This document shows, piece after piece, positions 8,434 through 17,806 of a stretch of 64,000 bases of DNA. Made by a program: the position numbers and the translations under genes. Below the pieces are notes generated by a model. That model saw only the letters and a list, made by a program, of their open reading frames with translations, searched no databases and was not told where the DNA came from. The stretch's first letter is position 1. The number at the start of each line of letters is the position of its first letter. The stretch spans positions 64,552-128,551 of the forward strand of contig PLRS01000140.1 in assembly GCA_003164035.1 (NCBI GenBank), read 5' to 3'. This DNA comes from Bryobacterales bacterium (GTDB lineage Bacteria > Acidobacteriota > Terriglobia > Bryobacterales > Bryobacteraceae).

Positions 8434-9813
8434 ATGCCTAGCCGAACATCACCCTTGCCATTACAATTGCGCAGGGGATTTGCCGCTAGAGCGGGAATAC
8501 CCGCCGAGCCGCCGGCATGGCCCGACGATCTCGCCTTCATCGACCTTCGGTCGCAACGCCAGCTTACGCGTCCCGGCATCCGCTGCGTCAGACTGGCGGT
8601 CTGCGACGGCGCCGGCAACTTCACCATGCGATTGAAGCAGGGTTGCCGGGTCCACCTCTTCTATGAGTTCGCGGTTTCGAGGCAACTTCGCTCGCCCACC
8701 GGCGGTGCAGGCTTCGCCGACGAATCCGGCGCCGTGATCCATGGTAAAAGCACTTTTCAATACGACCTGGAAATAATCCCCTCGGTGCCGGCTGGAAGCG
8801 CGGTGCGGTTTCACCATTCATTTACGCTCGTCATAGCCCCGGGAAGATACACCGTGTTTCTCGGCCTGGGAGATGTAGATCCGGAGTGGTTGCGCGCGTA
8901 CCGGAGCGGCGAGATGCCGTATTCCGATTTCGCCACCCGCTCGACGGAGCTTTGCCGCGTCCAGCCCGCCGTTGCTATCGAGGTGGTGCCTCGCCCCGAT
9001 GGCAGCGTGCCTCACCATGGACTGGTGAACCTGCCCGGTTCCCTGGAGCTTTCGGTGGCCGAGGCGCAACTGTTGGAAATCGAGGAGAGCGCTGCCGGCC
9101 CGACTCTGTTTCACGTGACCCACTGGAAAGCCGGCTCGCAGTGGCTGCTGGCGATCCTGCGCGAATGCGCCCCCGCGGGCGTGGTGGACCCGTTGCTGGA
9201 CCAGGCCCAGGTGCGCTACGCCCAGATTCAGCCGGGCGCGGTTTATCCCACCGTGTACCTGACCCGGCAGGAGATGGAAAGCATCGCGTTACCCCCCGAT
9301 AGCCGCATTTTCGTGGTCATTCGCGATCTGCGCGATACGCTCGTCTCGGCCTACTACAGCTTCAAGATCAGCCATCCGGTTCTCGAACCCGGCCTGGCCG
9401 TCCTGCGCGCCCAACTGAATGATTTGGACGAGGAATCCGGCATGATGCAGCTACTCGAGTTCTCCCTTCCGAAGTCCGCGGCCATTCAACTTTCCTGGCT
9501 CGAATCGGGTGCGATTGTCGCCAAGTTCGAAGACCTTCGCCTCGACACCCACCGCTTGTTGACTGAGATTCTGCTCGACCGCTTAAAGATGCCTATCTCG
9601 CGGGAGCGGCTGGCCCGAGCCATCGACGACAACCGCTTCGAAAAGCTGTCGGGCGGCCGCGCGCCGGGGCAGGAAGACCCCGCCTCGCACCTGCGCAAAG
9701 GCGTCGCCGGCGATTGGCAGAATCATTTCACCGATCGCATGAAGCGGGCGTTCAAGGCTCGCTACGGCGGCCTCCTAGTGGCCGCCGGATACGAGAAAGA
9801 CTTGAACTGGTAG
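8434..9813 (+). CDS. Fusion of a Wzt-C-like carbohydrate-binding domain and a sulfotransferase
   Basis: The frame is open from 8233, but ATG 8434 (459 residues) is preferred because earlier codons overlap rplU and its promoter region. Residues ~35-190 look like the Wzt C-terminal beta-sandwich that binds O-antigen ends (HLFYEFAVSRQL, RFHHSFTLVIAPGRYTVFLG). Residues ~220-459 form a PAPS-dependent sulfotransferase: 5'-phosphosulfate loop THWKAGSQWL, 3'-phosphate motif IRDLRDTLVSAYYS, and RKGVAGDWQNHFT. The likely role is sulfation of a surface polysaccharide or lipid-linked glycan in the cytoplasm, the N-terminal domain giving substrate specificity. The start remains uncertain; the enzyme class is well supported. 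Confidence 0.82.
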   Translation: MPSRTSPLPLQLRRGFAARAGIPAEPPAWPDDLAFIDLRSQRQLTRPGIRCVRLAVCDGAGNFTMRLKQGCRVHLFYEFAVSRQLRSPTGGAGFADESGAVIHGKSTFQYDLEIIPSVPAGSAVRFHHSFTLVIAPGRYTVFLGLGDVDPEWLRAYRSGEMPYSDFATRSTELCRVQPAVAIEVVPRPDGSVPHHGLVNLPGSLELSVAEAQLLEIEESAAGPTLFHVTHWKAGSQWLLAILRECAPAGVVDPLLDQAQVRYAQIQPGAVYPTVYLTRQEMESIALPPDSRIFVVIRDLRDTLVSAYYSFKISHPVLEPGLAVLRAQLNDLDEESGMMQLLEFSLPKSAAIQLSWLESGAIVAKFEDLRLDTHRLLTEILLDRLKMPISRERLARAIDDNRFEKLSGGRAPGQEDPASHLRKGVAGDWQNHFTDRMKRAFKARYGGLLVAAGYEKDLNW

Positions 9814-9851
9814 GGAAGCGTAGGGCTCCGAGCCGGCTCACTTCGCATTCC

Positions 9852-9894
9852 GCCGCTCCAGGCGGTGGCGGCGGGCGGCGGCCAGTCCGGCGGG
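9852..9894. repeat. Family F 43-bp direct repeat (copy 1)
   Basis: This stretch is identical over 43 nt to 12863-12905. On the minus strand it reads as a short open end (…PAGLAAARRHRLERRNAK, stop) that mirrors the C-terminus of the Hsp70-like protein 3 kb away. Confidence 0.9.
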
Positions 9895-10004
9895 CGCAAG
9901 CCGTTCCTGGCCGAGGCTGAGTTAGAACAATGGTTGGCTGGCTTAGTACTCTTAGGTTCGGGAGCCGCCTACACCGGGGGCTAAAAAAGTTGGCGTTCAA
10001 ACCC

Positions 10005-12742
10005 ATGCGCCATCATCCCGCTTTGAGGGTTGTCATACCCGCGTTGCTCTCGTGCGTCGCGTTCGGCCAGGCCTTTTCGCCGGCGCAAGCGCCGTTCACC
10101 GCGTCCCCCCAAGCTCTTCAGGAGGCGTTCTCAAAAATGGAAGGCGGAGCGCATCCGGTCACGATCCTGCTCGAAGAGGGCCGGTTCGAGTACGATGCCG
10201 CGGGCCGCCAAACCTATCGCTTCCGCATGATCTTTAAGGCATGGACAAAGGCGGGCGCCGAAGGTTGGGCCATGATCGAGCGCAATTGGGCGCCCTGGCA
10301 GGAACAGCGTCCCTCCATCAGAGCCCACGTAATCGCTAAAGACGGGACCGTGCATGAGCTGGATGCCAGGACCATCGCGGACGCCCCAGCCAGCGCCACC
10401 GATAACGACGTGCTGACCGATCGCCGCACGGTGCGCGCGCCGTTACCCGCGATGGCGCCGGATTCCATTGTCGAGGAGGAAATCGTCTCCAGACAAACCG
10501 TGGTCCCGTTGGAAGCGGGAACCGTGCAAGAGTTCTATTTCGGGACCTCGGTTCCAGTCGCGCGCACCATCGTCACCATCGAGGGTCCCGCACGAATTCC
10601 GTTCCGGTTCAAAACGCGGCTGCTCCCGGATCTAGTCGTTCCGGACAAAACTGAATCCGGAATCCGAAAGCTCAGGTTCGACCAGGGTCCCATGAAGCCG
10701 CTGGAAGAGGCGCCGCCGCTTCCCCCTGCGGATGAACCCCGCTCGCCGCATATCGTTTTTTCGACCGCTCCCGATTGGCACACCATTGCCAAGGCCTACT
10801 CCGAAGTTGTGGAGAAGCAGCTGAGCGGCTTCGATGCCTCGTCCTATCTCCCCAACCCTCAGGCTCCCACCCGCGAGGCGAAAATCCTGGCCATCGTAAA
10901 CCTCTTGAACAAGGATATTCGTTACACCGGTATCGAGTTCTCGGAAGCGTCGCTGGTTCCGCATAAGCCGGCCGAGGTGCTGGCTCACAAATATGGCGAC
11001 TGCAAGGATAAGTCCACCCTGGCGGTCGCGCTGCTGCGGGCCATCGGCGTGGAAGCCTACGTCGCGCTGCTCGATTCCTCAACTGGCGAGGACATCGAGC
11101 CCGAACTGCCGGGTATTGGCGGCTTCAACCACGCGATCGTCTGTGTTCCCGGCCAGCCCGCGATCTGGCTCGATCCCACCGACCGGTACCTGAGGCTGGG
11201 CGACATGCCGCCTTCAAACCAGGGCCGCTACGCATTGATTTGCCGTCCCGAGACCACCGCCTTGGTACGCACTCCCGAGTCGACGGCCGAAGAAAACCGG
11301 ACGATCGAGAGACGCGAATTCCAGCTTTCGGAGCTCGGACGGGCCAAGGTGACCGAAACCAGCGAGCTGTTCGGAGTTCCCGACCAGGGCTATCGCGCCA
11401 GCTTTGCCGATCGGGACGAGAAAGCGCTTCGGGAGAGCCTCAAGGACTACGTCCAGTGGACCTACGGCGAGGCGAAGACCCAGACAATCAAAGCTGCCGA
11501 CGCGGCGGATCTCACCAAGCCATATCGGCTAGAACTCGAGTTCGCCGATACGCAGCGCGGGACCACAGCGCGCACGGAGGCAGCGGTGGCTATCCGCCTT
11601 TCGCAGCTCACAACTCGCCTGCCGGAGTTTTTCCGTACCGATCCGAAAGAGAACAACCAGAAAGATCAGAGCAAGCCGTCGCCTCCACCGAGGACCGCCG
11701 ATTTTGCCATCTCCGAACCCTACACCTACGAGTGGCACTACGTCGTCCGGGCGCCGCCCGGCTTCCGGGTCCGGCAGCTTCCGGAAGCGCTGGATGAGAA
11801 ACTTGGACCCGCTACCTTCACGGCGCATTTTGCCAGCGAAAGCGCCGGCTCCGTGCTGGCCGATCTCCGTTTTGTCATGCCGAAACGGCGATTTACCGCG
11901 GCGGAAGGATTAGCCTTGAGGGACGCCGTGGTGGAATTCGGCAAGCGAAAAATGTTGGTGGTGTATTTCGACCAAGTCGGAGAAACCGACCTGGCCTCGG
12001 GCAAGGTGAAGGAAGCCATTGCGGAATTCGCCGCCCTGCGCAAGCTCCATCCCAGCGAGGCGCTCCACGCCATGCAAACGGCGCGAGCCATGCTGGCGGC
12101 CGGGGCTGGCGAGACGGCGCCGAAACGCTGCTTCGAAAGCTGCCCCGCTCAGCGACCGCGCATAGGCTGACCTTGCGGGCAGCCTATGCCCAGGGCGGCG
12201 AGAAAAAGGCAGCGCCGATCGCCACGGCGTATCTGGACCGCTTTAAGAACGACAGAACAGCTCTCCGCGACGCCGCCGTGGTTGCGATGTTGTTCGGGGA
12301 TGTGGACCGATCCACGGCTATCGAGAAACAGATCGTCGATTCGGGCCGGGGTGAGTCGTTGGATTATAACCAGCTCGCCTGGGCCGCTTTGATGGCCGGA
12401 AAGGTCACCACGGCAACACTCGAGCTCGCAAACCGAGGAATGCTGGTCGGCAATAACGACGCCACTGGTTTGATGCATACGCTAGCCGCCGTGGATGCGG
12501 AGCTCGACAAGCCCGCCGAAGCGCGAGCCACGCTGCTGCAACGCATTACCGCGCTCGGCGAGGACGAGCCTGACGACAACGACTGGTACGTCTTCGGACG
12601 AATCGCCGAGTGCTATGGCCTGAGCCAGGAAGCTGCCTCCATGTACCGCCGCCTGGAGCGCCCGAAAAACGAACTGGCGATCCTGGCGTCGAGCTACGCG
12701 CTGGCTCAGAAACGCCTGAAAGCCATTGATGGAGCCAAATAG
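10005..12742 (+). pseudogene. DUF3857/transglutaminase-like protein with C-terminal TPR part, broken by a frameshift
   Basis: The first frame (ATG 10005 to stop 12168-12170) has a signal peptide (LRVVIPALLSCVAFGQA), a DUF3857 domain (~40-230) and a transglutaminase-like core with Cys in HKYGDCKDKSTLAVALLRAIGV, His in GGFNHAIV and Asp in WLDPTDR. It then reaches helical repeats (GKVKEAIAEFAALRKLHP). About nt 12119-12121 the coding sense moves to another frame, giving ETLLRKL…TLRAAYAQGG and continuing as TPR-like helices to 12742. One missing base (gag acg gcg cc- gaa) explains this. Read together it would be a ~912-residue secreted or periplasmic protein typical of Acidobacteria. The break may be real decay or a sequencing error; the two halves look equally well preserved. 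Confidence 0.8.
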
Positions 12743-12848
12743 CCGCATTCCGTAGCCTGTCGCGTAGTACATGTTTTCGGGATGGCGCATCCGAGGAGCG
12801 GTTGCCCCCGAATACGTGAGTGAACTTATGAAGTGGCGTATCAAGCCG

Positions 12849-14444
12849 CTATTTCGAACGTTGCCGCTCCAGGCGGTGGCGGCGGGCGGCGGCCAGTCCG
12901 GCGGGTGGCTGCGGGCTTTCCGACCAGCGTCCCAAGGCGAATTCCCGGCTGTAGCCGGCCGAGCGGTTGGCGATTCTCACCTTCAGCATGCCCGCCGCGT
13001 CGCACCAGTACTCTTCTTCCACCTGGCAGCCGGCCGCCGCGCCGCTCGGTTCCACCGCGAGCAAAGAGAGGTCGGGCACATCGCGCAAGCCGGGGTCGAA
13101 GGGAAACTGGATCTCGTCCCAGAAAGTCAGGTCGCCCACCGGCTCACCGTCCGCGTCCAGGTGGGAGGCTTCCACGTAGCGGAAACAGCCGACGTTATGG
13201 GCGGGAGCGTATTGCCGCAGGACGCGGTGCGCGGGCGCTCCGGACGCGGGCAGGCCGAGCCCGCGAGGAAACAGCACGTCGAACACCACCTTCCGGCCCT
13301 CCTCGGCTTCGCGCCATACCCCGAAGTGCCGGGTGAAGCGGTCGCGCAGCCGGTATCCGGAGCGCGCATCGGCGCCGATGGCGAGACCGATCGCCGTGGC
13401 CGACCGCATATAGGACGAACGCCGCACCGAGCGGCCGAAACTCTCCTTGAGCACGCGCGCCACCGCCGGCAGTTCGCTGCCGCCGCCGGTGACATATAAG
13501 GTTTCGATCGGGCCATCGGCGCGGCTGGCGAGCAACTGCTCCACCACCCGGGCGGTGCGCTCGATGAGCGGGCGGCAGCCTTCATAAAACGCGCTCACCG
13601 GAACCGTCACCTCGCCCCAACCCTCCCGCACCCGATCCAGATCGATAGTCACCTTGCGCGTATTGGGGTTGAGCGACTCCTTGCGCTCGCGGCACTCCTC
13701 CAGCAGCCGGAACCGCTCGGCCTCGGTGAGTGGCTGGGGTTCGGTGGCTAGCCCGGAACCTGCCAGAGCCAACCCGGCCAGAATCTCGTCGAAGTCGTCG
13801 CCGCCGACGTCGGATAACCCGGCCGCCGCCACCACCGTGTGGGTATCCTCGACCAGGTCCACCAGCGACGCATCGAAGGTCCCTCCGCCCAGATCGTAGA
13901 CCAGCAGGGAATGGCGCGGCTGGCCCTTTCTCTCGGCCTGCCGGCGATGGCCGTATTCGATGCTCGCGGCGGACGGCTCGTTCAGCATTCCCAGCACCTG
14001 AAAACCCGCCGAGCGAAACGCTTCGGCGGTGAGAAACCGCTGGTTGCTGTTGGCGTTGGCCGGGACGCCGATCGTGACCTGCAAAGCTTCCCCGCGGTCC
14101 GGATTCAGGGTGGAGGAGCGGCGCAGGCTTTGCCGCAGCGCGACCAGTAATTCCACCAGCAGTTCGGTTAGCGGCATCCGGAGCCCGGCAATCTCGATGG
14201 TCGAAGCCGGGCCGGCCGATTTGAGCCTTCGCTTGAGCGACCGCAGCACCGTCCACTCGCGGTTTGCCTGTACCGCGGCAGCCTGCCAGCCGAACAGGCG
14301 GGTCTGGCCGCATACCGCGACCAGCGGCGGGAACCACTCGCGAATCTGCCCGTCGGGAGTCTCAAAGCCGGCCAGGGGGTAATTTCCGCGGTCCGCGGCC
14401 GCCACCACGATTCGAGTAGTGCCGAAGTCCACTCCTAGTTCCAT
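12849..14444 (-). CDS. Hsp70-like actin-fold ATPase, repeat-derived C-terminal tail
   Basis: The 531-residue protein has the DnaK-type phosphate loop at its start (GVDFGTTRIVVAAA), IGVPANANSNQR, LNEPSAASIEYG, the second phosphate motif VYDLGGGTFDASLV and the adenosine motif YVTGGGSELPAV. After ~390 it lacks the classical DnaK substrate-binding domain; instead there is a ~140-residue beta-rich region (VVFDVLFPRGLGLPAS, PVGDLTFWDEIQFPFD). It is therefore an Hsp70 relative and not the housekeeping DnaK. The last ~15 residues (PAGLAAARRHRLER) are encoded by a 43-bp repeat present also at 9852. No DnaJ or GrpE gene is nearby. Substrate unknown. Confidence 0.85.
   Translation of the reverse strand: MELGVDFGTTRIVVAAADRGNYPLAGFETPDGQIREWFPPLVAVCGQTRLFGWQAAAVQANREWTVLRSLKRRLKSAGPASTIEIAGLRMPLTELLVELLVALRQSLRRSSTLNPDRGEALQVTIGVPANANSNQRFLTAEAFRSAGFQVLGMLNEPSAASIEYGHRRQAERKGQPRHSLLVYDLGGGTFDASLVDLVEDTHTVVAAAGLSDVGGDDFDEILAGLALAGSGLATEPQPLTEAERFRLLEECRERKESLNPNTRKVTIDLDRVREGWGEVTVPVSAFYEGCRPLIERTARVVEQLLASRADGPIETLYVTGGGSELPAVARVLKESFGRSVRRSSYMRSATAIGLAIGADARSGYRLRDRFTRHFGVWREAEEGRKVVFDVLFPRGLGLPASGAPAHRVLRQYAPAHNVGCFRYVEASHLDADGEPVGDLTFWDEIQFPFDPGLRDVPDLSLLAVEPSGAAAGCQVEEEYWCDAAGMLKVRIANRSAGYSREFALGRWSESPQPPAGLAAARRHRLERQRSK
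12863..12905. repeat. Family F 43-bp direct repeat (copy 2), inside the Hsp70-like gene
   Basis: Identical over 43 nt to 9852-9894, in the same orientation; it forms the 3' end of the coding sequence. Confidence 0.9.
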
Positions 14445-14806
14445 GCGTCGCTCTGTACCGCCATTCTAGCAACCGGCCCGTCAAACGAAATGTCCGAAAT
14501 GAACTCGGACCCAGCGGCGGCGGCGGATGCACGGAAATGCACAATTTGTGCAACTTTGTGCGTCTTTGGGCATTTCACCGGCCTGAAAAATCAAATGATC
14601 GGCTCGCCGAATGGGTGCTCCCCGGAAGTCGGCCCGGAATCCGCCGGCGGAGCCAATTTGTGCAACTTGTGCATTTTTGTGCAACCGGGAGCGGTTTCCT
14701 CGAGGCTTGGCGGCCGAACCGGTCAGACCCCCATCGCATACAACCGGAACGGGTTAGGCCGCCCCCATGGGCCCATTTGGAGCCAGGCCGGGCGCGGCTG
14801 GGAAGT
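14445..14806. other. Intergenic stretch with TTTGTGCA repeats
   Basis: No gene is seen. Two AT-richer clusters repeat aatttgtgcaac, tttgtgc and related words, at 14535-14575 and 14653-14685, on a GC-rich background. They may be operators or ends of a decayed element. The promoter of the pyrophosphatase gene follows. Confidence 0.4.
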
Positions 14807-14836
14807 TTGAATTCCGACATGTAGATCCCTTATACT
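14807..14836 (+). promoter_or_regulatory. Sigma-70-like promoter of the pyrophosphatase gene
   Basis: TTGAAT at 14807-14812 and TATACT at 14831-14836 are separated by 18 nt. The distance to the ribosome site AGGAGG (14869-14874) leaves a short leader. Confidence 0.5.
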
Positions 14837-14881
14837 AATCAGTCGGCACAAGTCCGCCGATGTAATATAGGAGGATTTTCG

Positions 14882-17338
14882 TTGATGCTTAATGTTTCGA
14901 CCCGTTCGCAAACCGGGCTGTTCAGCTTCTGGTCGCGATTGGCCGCGGTATTGATTTTGTTCGCGCTGGCTTTACCGGCAATGGCCCAAGAGGCCGCCGG
15001 CGAGGCTAACCTGAAACTTCCCCCCCTGGATTCGGCCCGCTTTCTGGGCGGCATCGACGGGCGAACACTGCTGATGGGTGGGTTGGTCGTCAGCTTCCTT
15101 GGCCTCGTCTTTGGCCTTGTCATGTTTGTCAAACTGCGCAACCTGCCGGTTCATTCGGCAATGCTCGAAGTTTCCGAGTTGATCTACGAGACGTGCAAAA
15201 CCTACCTGGCCACGCAGGGAAAGTTCCTGATGATCCTGGAAGCCTTCATTGCCGTCATCATCGTGTTCTACTTCGGGTTCCTCCAGGGACTCGCGGCGTA
15301 CAAGGTTGTCATCATCCTGCTGTTCAGCGTCGTCGGCATTTCGGGAAGCTTCGCGGTGGCTGCTTTCGGCATGCGCATCAATACCTTCGCCAATTCCCGC
15401 ACGGCGTTCGCCGCCTTGCGCGGCAAACCGTTCCCCTGTTACGAGATTCCGCTCCAGTCCGGCATGAGCATTGGGATGCTGCTGGTTTCGGTCGAACTCA
15501 TGATCATGCTGTTCATTCTGCTGTTCGTTCCGGGCGATCTGGCGGGCGCGTGCTTCATCGGTTTTGCCATCGGCGAATCGCTGGGCGCGGCGGCGCTGCG
15601 CGTGGCCGGCGGCATCTTTACCAAGATCGCCGACATCGGTTCGGACCTGATGAAGATCGTTTTCAAGATCAAGGAAGACGACGCGCGCAATCCGGGCGTG
15701 ATTGCCGATTGCACGGGCGACAACGCAGGCGACTCGGTCGGGCCTTCGGCGGACGGTTTTGAAACCTACGGCGTCACCGGCGTGGCCCTGATCACCTTTA
15801 TCCTGCTGGCGGTGAAAGACCCGCTGGTGCAGGTGGAATTGTTGGTGTGGATCTTCTCCATGCGCGTGATGATGGTGATCTCGTCGGCGATCGGCTACTT
15901 CGCCAATGGAGCCATCGCCAAAGCCCGCTTCGGCAGTTTGACCGGCAAGATGAATTTCGAGGCTCCCCTTACCACGCTGGTATGGCTGACCTCGATTCTC
16001 TCCATCGTCTTGACCTACATCGTCAGCTCGTTCATGATTCCGACCCTGGGCAACGATAGCTCGCTGTGGTGGAAGCTGGCGACGGTAATCAGTTGCGGCA
16101 CGCTGGCCGGCGCGTTGATTCCGGAACTGGTCAAAGTCTTCACGTCCACCAATTCGCGGCACGTGCGGGAGATTGTGACCAGTTCGCGGGAAGGCGGGGC
16201 ATCGCTGAATATTCTGTCCGGATTTGTGGCGGGCAATTTCAGCGCCTACTGGCTCGGCTTTGCCATGCTTTCGCTCATGGCGATCGGTTTTGGCGTTTCC
16301 ACCCTCGGCCTGGGCAACCTGATGGTGGCTCCGGCGGTATTCGCCTTCGGCCTGGTGGCTTTCGGCTTTCTCGGCATGGGGCCGGTGACGATCGCGGTCG
16401 ACAGCTACGGTCCGGTAACGGACAACGCGCAGTCGGTCTACGAGCTTTCCACCATCGAGACGATACCGAACATTGCCGCCGACATCGAGAAGACTTTCGG
16501 CTTCAAACCCGAATTCGAGAAAGCCAAGGACAACCTGGAGGAAAACGACGGCGCCGGCAACACCTTCAAGGCAACTTCCAAGCCGGTGCTGATCGGAACC
16601 GCCGTAGTGGGCGCCACCACCATGATTTTCTCGACCATCGTGGCGTTGACTCACGGGCTGACGCAGAATATTGACAAGCTGTCGCTGCTGCATGCGCCGT
16701 TCCTGCTGGGGCTGATTGCCGGCGGGGCGATAATCTACTGGTTCACCGGCGCCAGCGCGCAAGCGGTCACCACCGGCGCCTATCGAGCGGTGGAGTTCAT
16801 CAAGGCCAACATCAAGCTGGAAAGCGCGGAGAAAGCCTCGATCGCGGACTCGAAGAAAGTGGTAGCCATCTGCACGCAATACGCGCAAAAGGGCATGCTG
16901 AACATCTTTATCGTGGTGTTCTTCACCACCTTGTCCTTCGCTTTTGTCGAGCCGTTCTTCTTTATTGGCTACCTGATATCGATCGCAATCTTCGGACTGT
17001 TTCAAGCCATCTTCATGGCGGATGCGGGCGGCGCCTGGGATAATGCCAAGAAAGTGGTGGAAACCGAACTGCGCGCCAAGGGCACCCCGCTGCACGACGC
17101 GTGTGTGGTGGGCGATACGGTAGGCGATCCTTTCAAGGACACCTGCTCGGTAGCGCTCAATCCGATCATCAAATTCAGCACCCTGTTCGGCTTGCTGGCG
17201 GTGTCGCTGGCGGTGAGCGTTACCCGAACGCAGGGTTGGGTCCTCAGCGCCATACTGGCAGCCGCGTTCTTCCTGGTTTCGGTGGTTTTCGTGTACCGCA
17301 GCTTCTACGGTATGCGGATCGAATCGGGAAAGGACTGA
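14882..17338 (+). CDS. hppA: Membrane-bound proton/sodium-translocating pyrophosphatase
   Basis: The 818-residue protein has ~16 hydrophobic segments and the pyrophosphatase signatures EDDARNPGVIAD, GDNAGDSVGPSADGFETYG (a variant of the usual GDNVGDCAG form), GPVTDNAQS and GDTVGDPFKDT. It couples PPi hydrolysis to ion export. The segment GNTFKAT has Lys where K+-dependent enzymes have Ala, which points to a K+-independent, probably H+-pumping, enzyme; Ser instead of Thr three residues later is unusual. The N-terminus has a signal-like segment (LILFALALPAMAQ). AGGAGG lies 7 nt before TTG 14882 and 10 nt before ATG 14885, so the true start is one of these two. Confidence 0.95.
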   Translation: MMLNVSTRSQTGLFSFWSRLAAVLILFALALPAMAQEAAGEANLKLPPLDSARFLGGIDGRTLLMGGLVVSFLGLVFGLVMFVKLRNLPVHSAMLEVSELIYETCKTYLATQGKFLMILEAFIAVIIVFYFGFLQGLAAYKVVIILLFSVVGISGSFAVAAFGMRINTFANSRTAFAALRGKPFPCYEIPLQSGMSIGMLLVSVELMIMLFILLFVPGDLAGACFIGFAIGESLGAAALRVAGGIFTKIADIGSDLMKIVFKIKEDDARNPGVIADCTGDNAGDSVGPSADGFETYGVTGVALITFILLAVKDPLVQVELLVWIFSMRVMMVISSAIGYFANGAIAKARFGSLTGKMNFEAPLTTLVWLTSILSIVLTYIVSSFMIPTLGNDSSLWWKLATVISCGTLAGALIPELVKVFTSTNSRHVREIVTSSREGGASLNILSGFVAGNFSAYWLGFAMLSLMAIGFGVSTLGLGNLMVAPAVFAFGLVAFGFLGMGPVTIAVDSYGPVTDNAQSVYELSTIETIPNIAADIEKTFGFKPEFEKAKDNLEENDGAGNTFKATSKPVLIGTAVVGATTMIFSTIVALTHGLTQNIDKLSLLHAPFLLGLIAGGAIIYWFTGASAQAVTTGAYRAVEFIKANIKLESAEKASIADSKKVVAICTQYAQKGMLNIFIVVFFTTLSFAFVEPFFFIGYLISIAIFGLFQAIFMADAGGAWDNAKKVVETELRAKGTPLHDACVVGDTVGDPFKDTCSVALNPIIKFSTLFGLLAVSLAVSVTRTQGWVLSAILAAAFFLVSVVFVYRSFYGMRIESGKD

Positions 17339-17345
17339 AATGCGA

Positions 17346-17380
17346 GGTAGGGCCGGCGCCCCCCCTTTGCCGGCCCTACC
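17346..17380 (+). terminator. Strong hairpin after the pyrophosphatase gene
   Basis: A 12-bp perfect stem ggtagggccggc / gccggccctacc with an 11-nt loop begins 8 nt after the stop codon. No T-run follows, so it may act as a transcript-end stabiliser or a factor-dependent terminator. Confidence 0.5.
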
Positions 17381-17687
17381 TGCAAACCGAGTGAGCCGCA
17401 TCGCATCCTGTTGCGGCTGCCGGACCTCCGGGAGTTTACATTTGCCGATGTCTCCTGTGCCATCTAAGCCACAGGTCACCTCGGGGAAACGCTCCTAAAG
17501 TGGGCGTCAGGGATTCCCGGAATCGGAATTTACAATTCCAGCCCTAGTGCCGGTTTCGGACTTCAGTCAATTTGTAGTTAAACTCCACAGGGGTACGGCT
17601 CTATGGCTATGAAATTCTGTAATCTCTGCTTCTGATCTCCACCCTACCGTAGAAGCTAGCCGAATGTCCGCTATCTAAACTATTTTC
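17381..17687. other. Intergenic leader region, no gene seen
   Basis: The stretch has lower GC than its surroundings and no convincing open frame on either strand. It precedes the TonB receptor promoter and could hold regulator sites, but no clear palindrome stands out. Confidence 0.4.
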
Positions 17688-17717
17688 TTGACACCTTCCG
17701 GCCTAACACCATAGAAT
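17688..17717 (+). promoter_or_regulatory. Sigma-70-like promoter of the TonB receptor gene
   Basis: A perfect -35 box TTGACA at 17688-17693 is followed after 18 nt by TAGAAT at 17712-17717, giving a leader of about 80 nt before ATG 17807, which has AAAGGGA upstream. Confidence 0.6.
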
Positions 17718-17806
17718 CACACACATTAGCTAAAACTCAGGCATTATTCATTTGCAGGGCCCCGTCAGCCCAGTAACAGTACATCCAACACAGAAAGGGA
17801 TAGTGT

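Noticed and set aside
12110..12180. Programmed frameshifting in the DUF3857 gene
   Set aside because: No slippery heptamer at the shift site; a simple one-base deletion explains the data better.
14972..17479. 835-codon open frame opposite the pyrophosphatase gene
   Set aside because: It lies antisense to a clearly recognised gene and shows only low-complexity His/Gln/Arg-rich sequence, as expected from GC-rich third-position bias.
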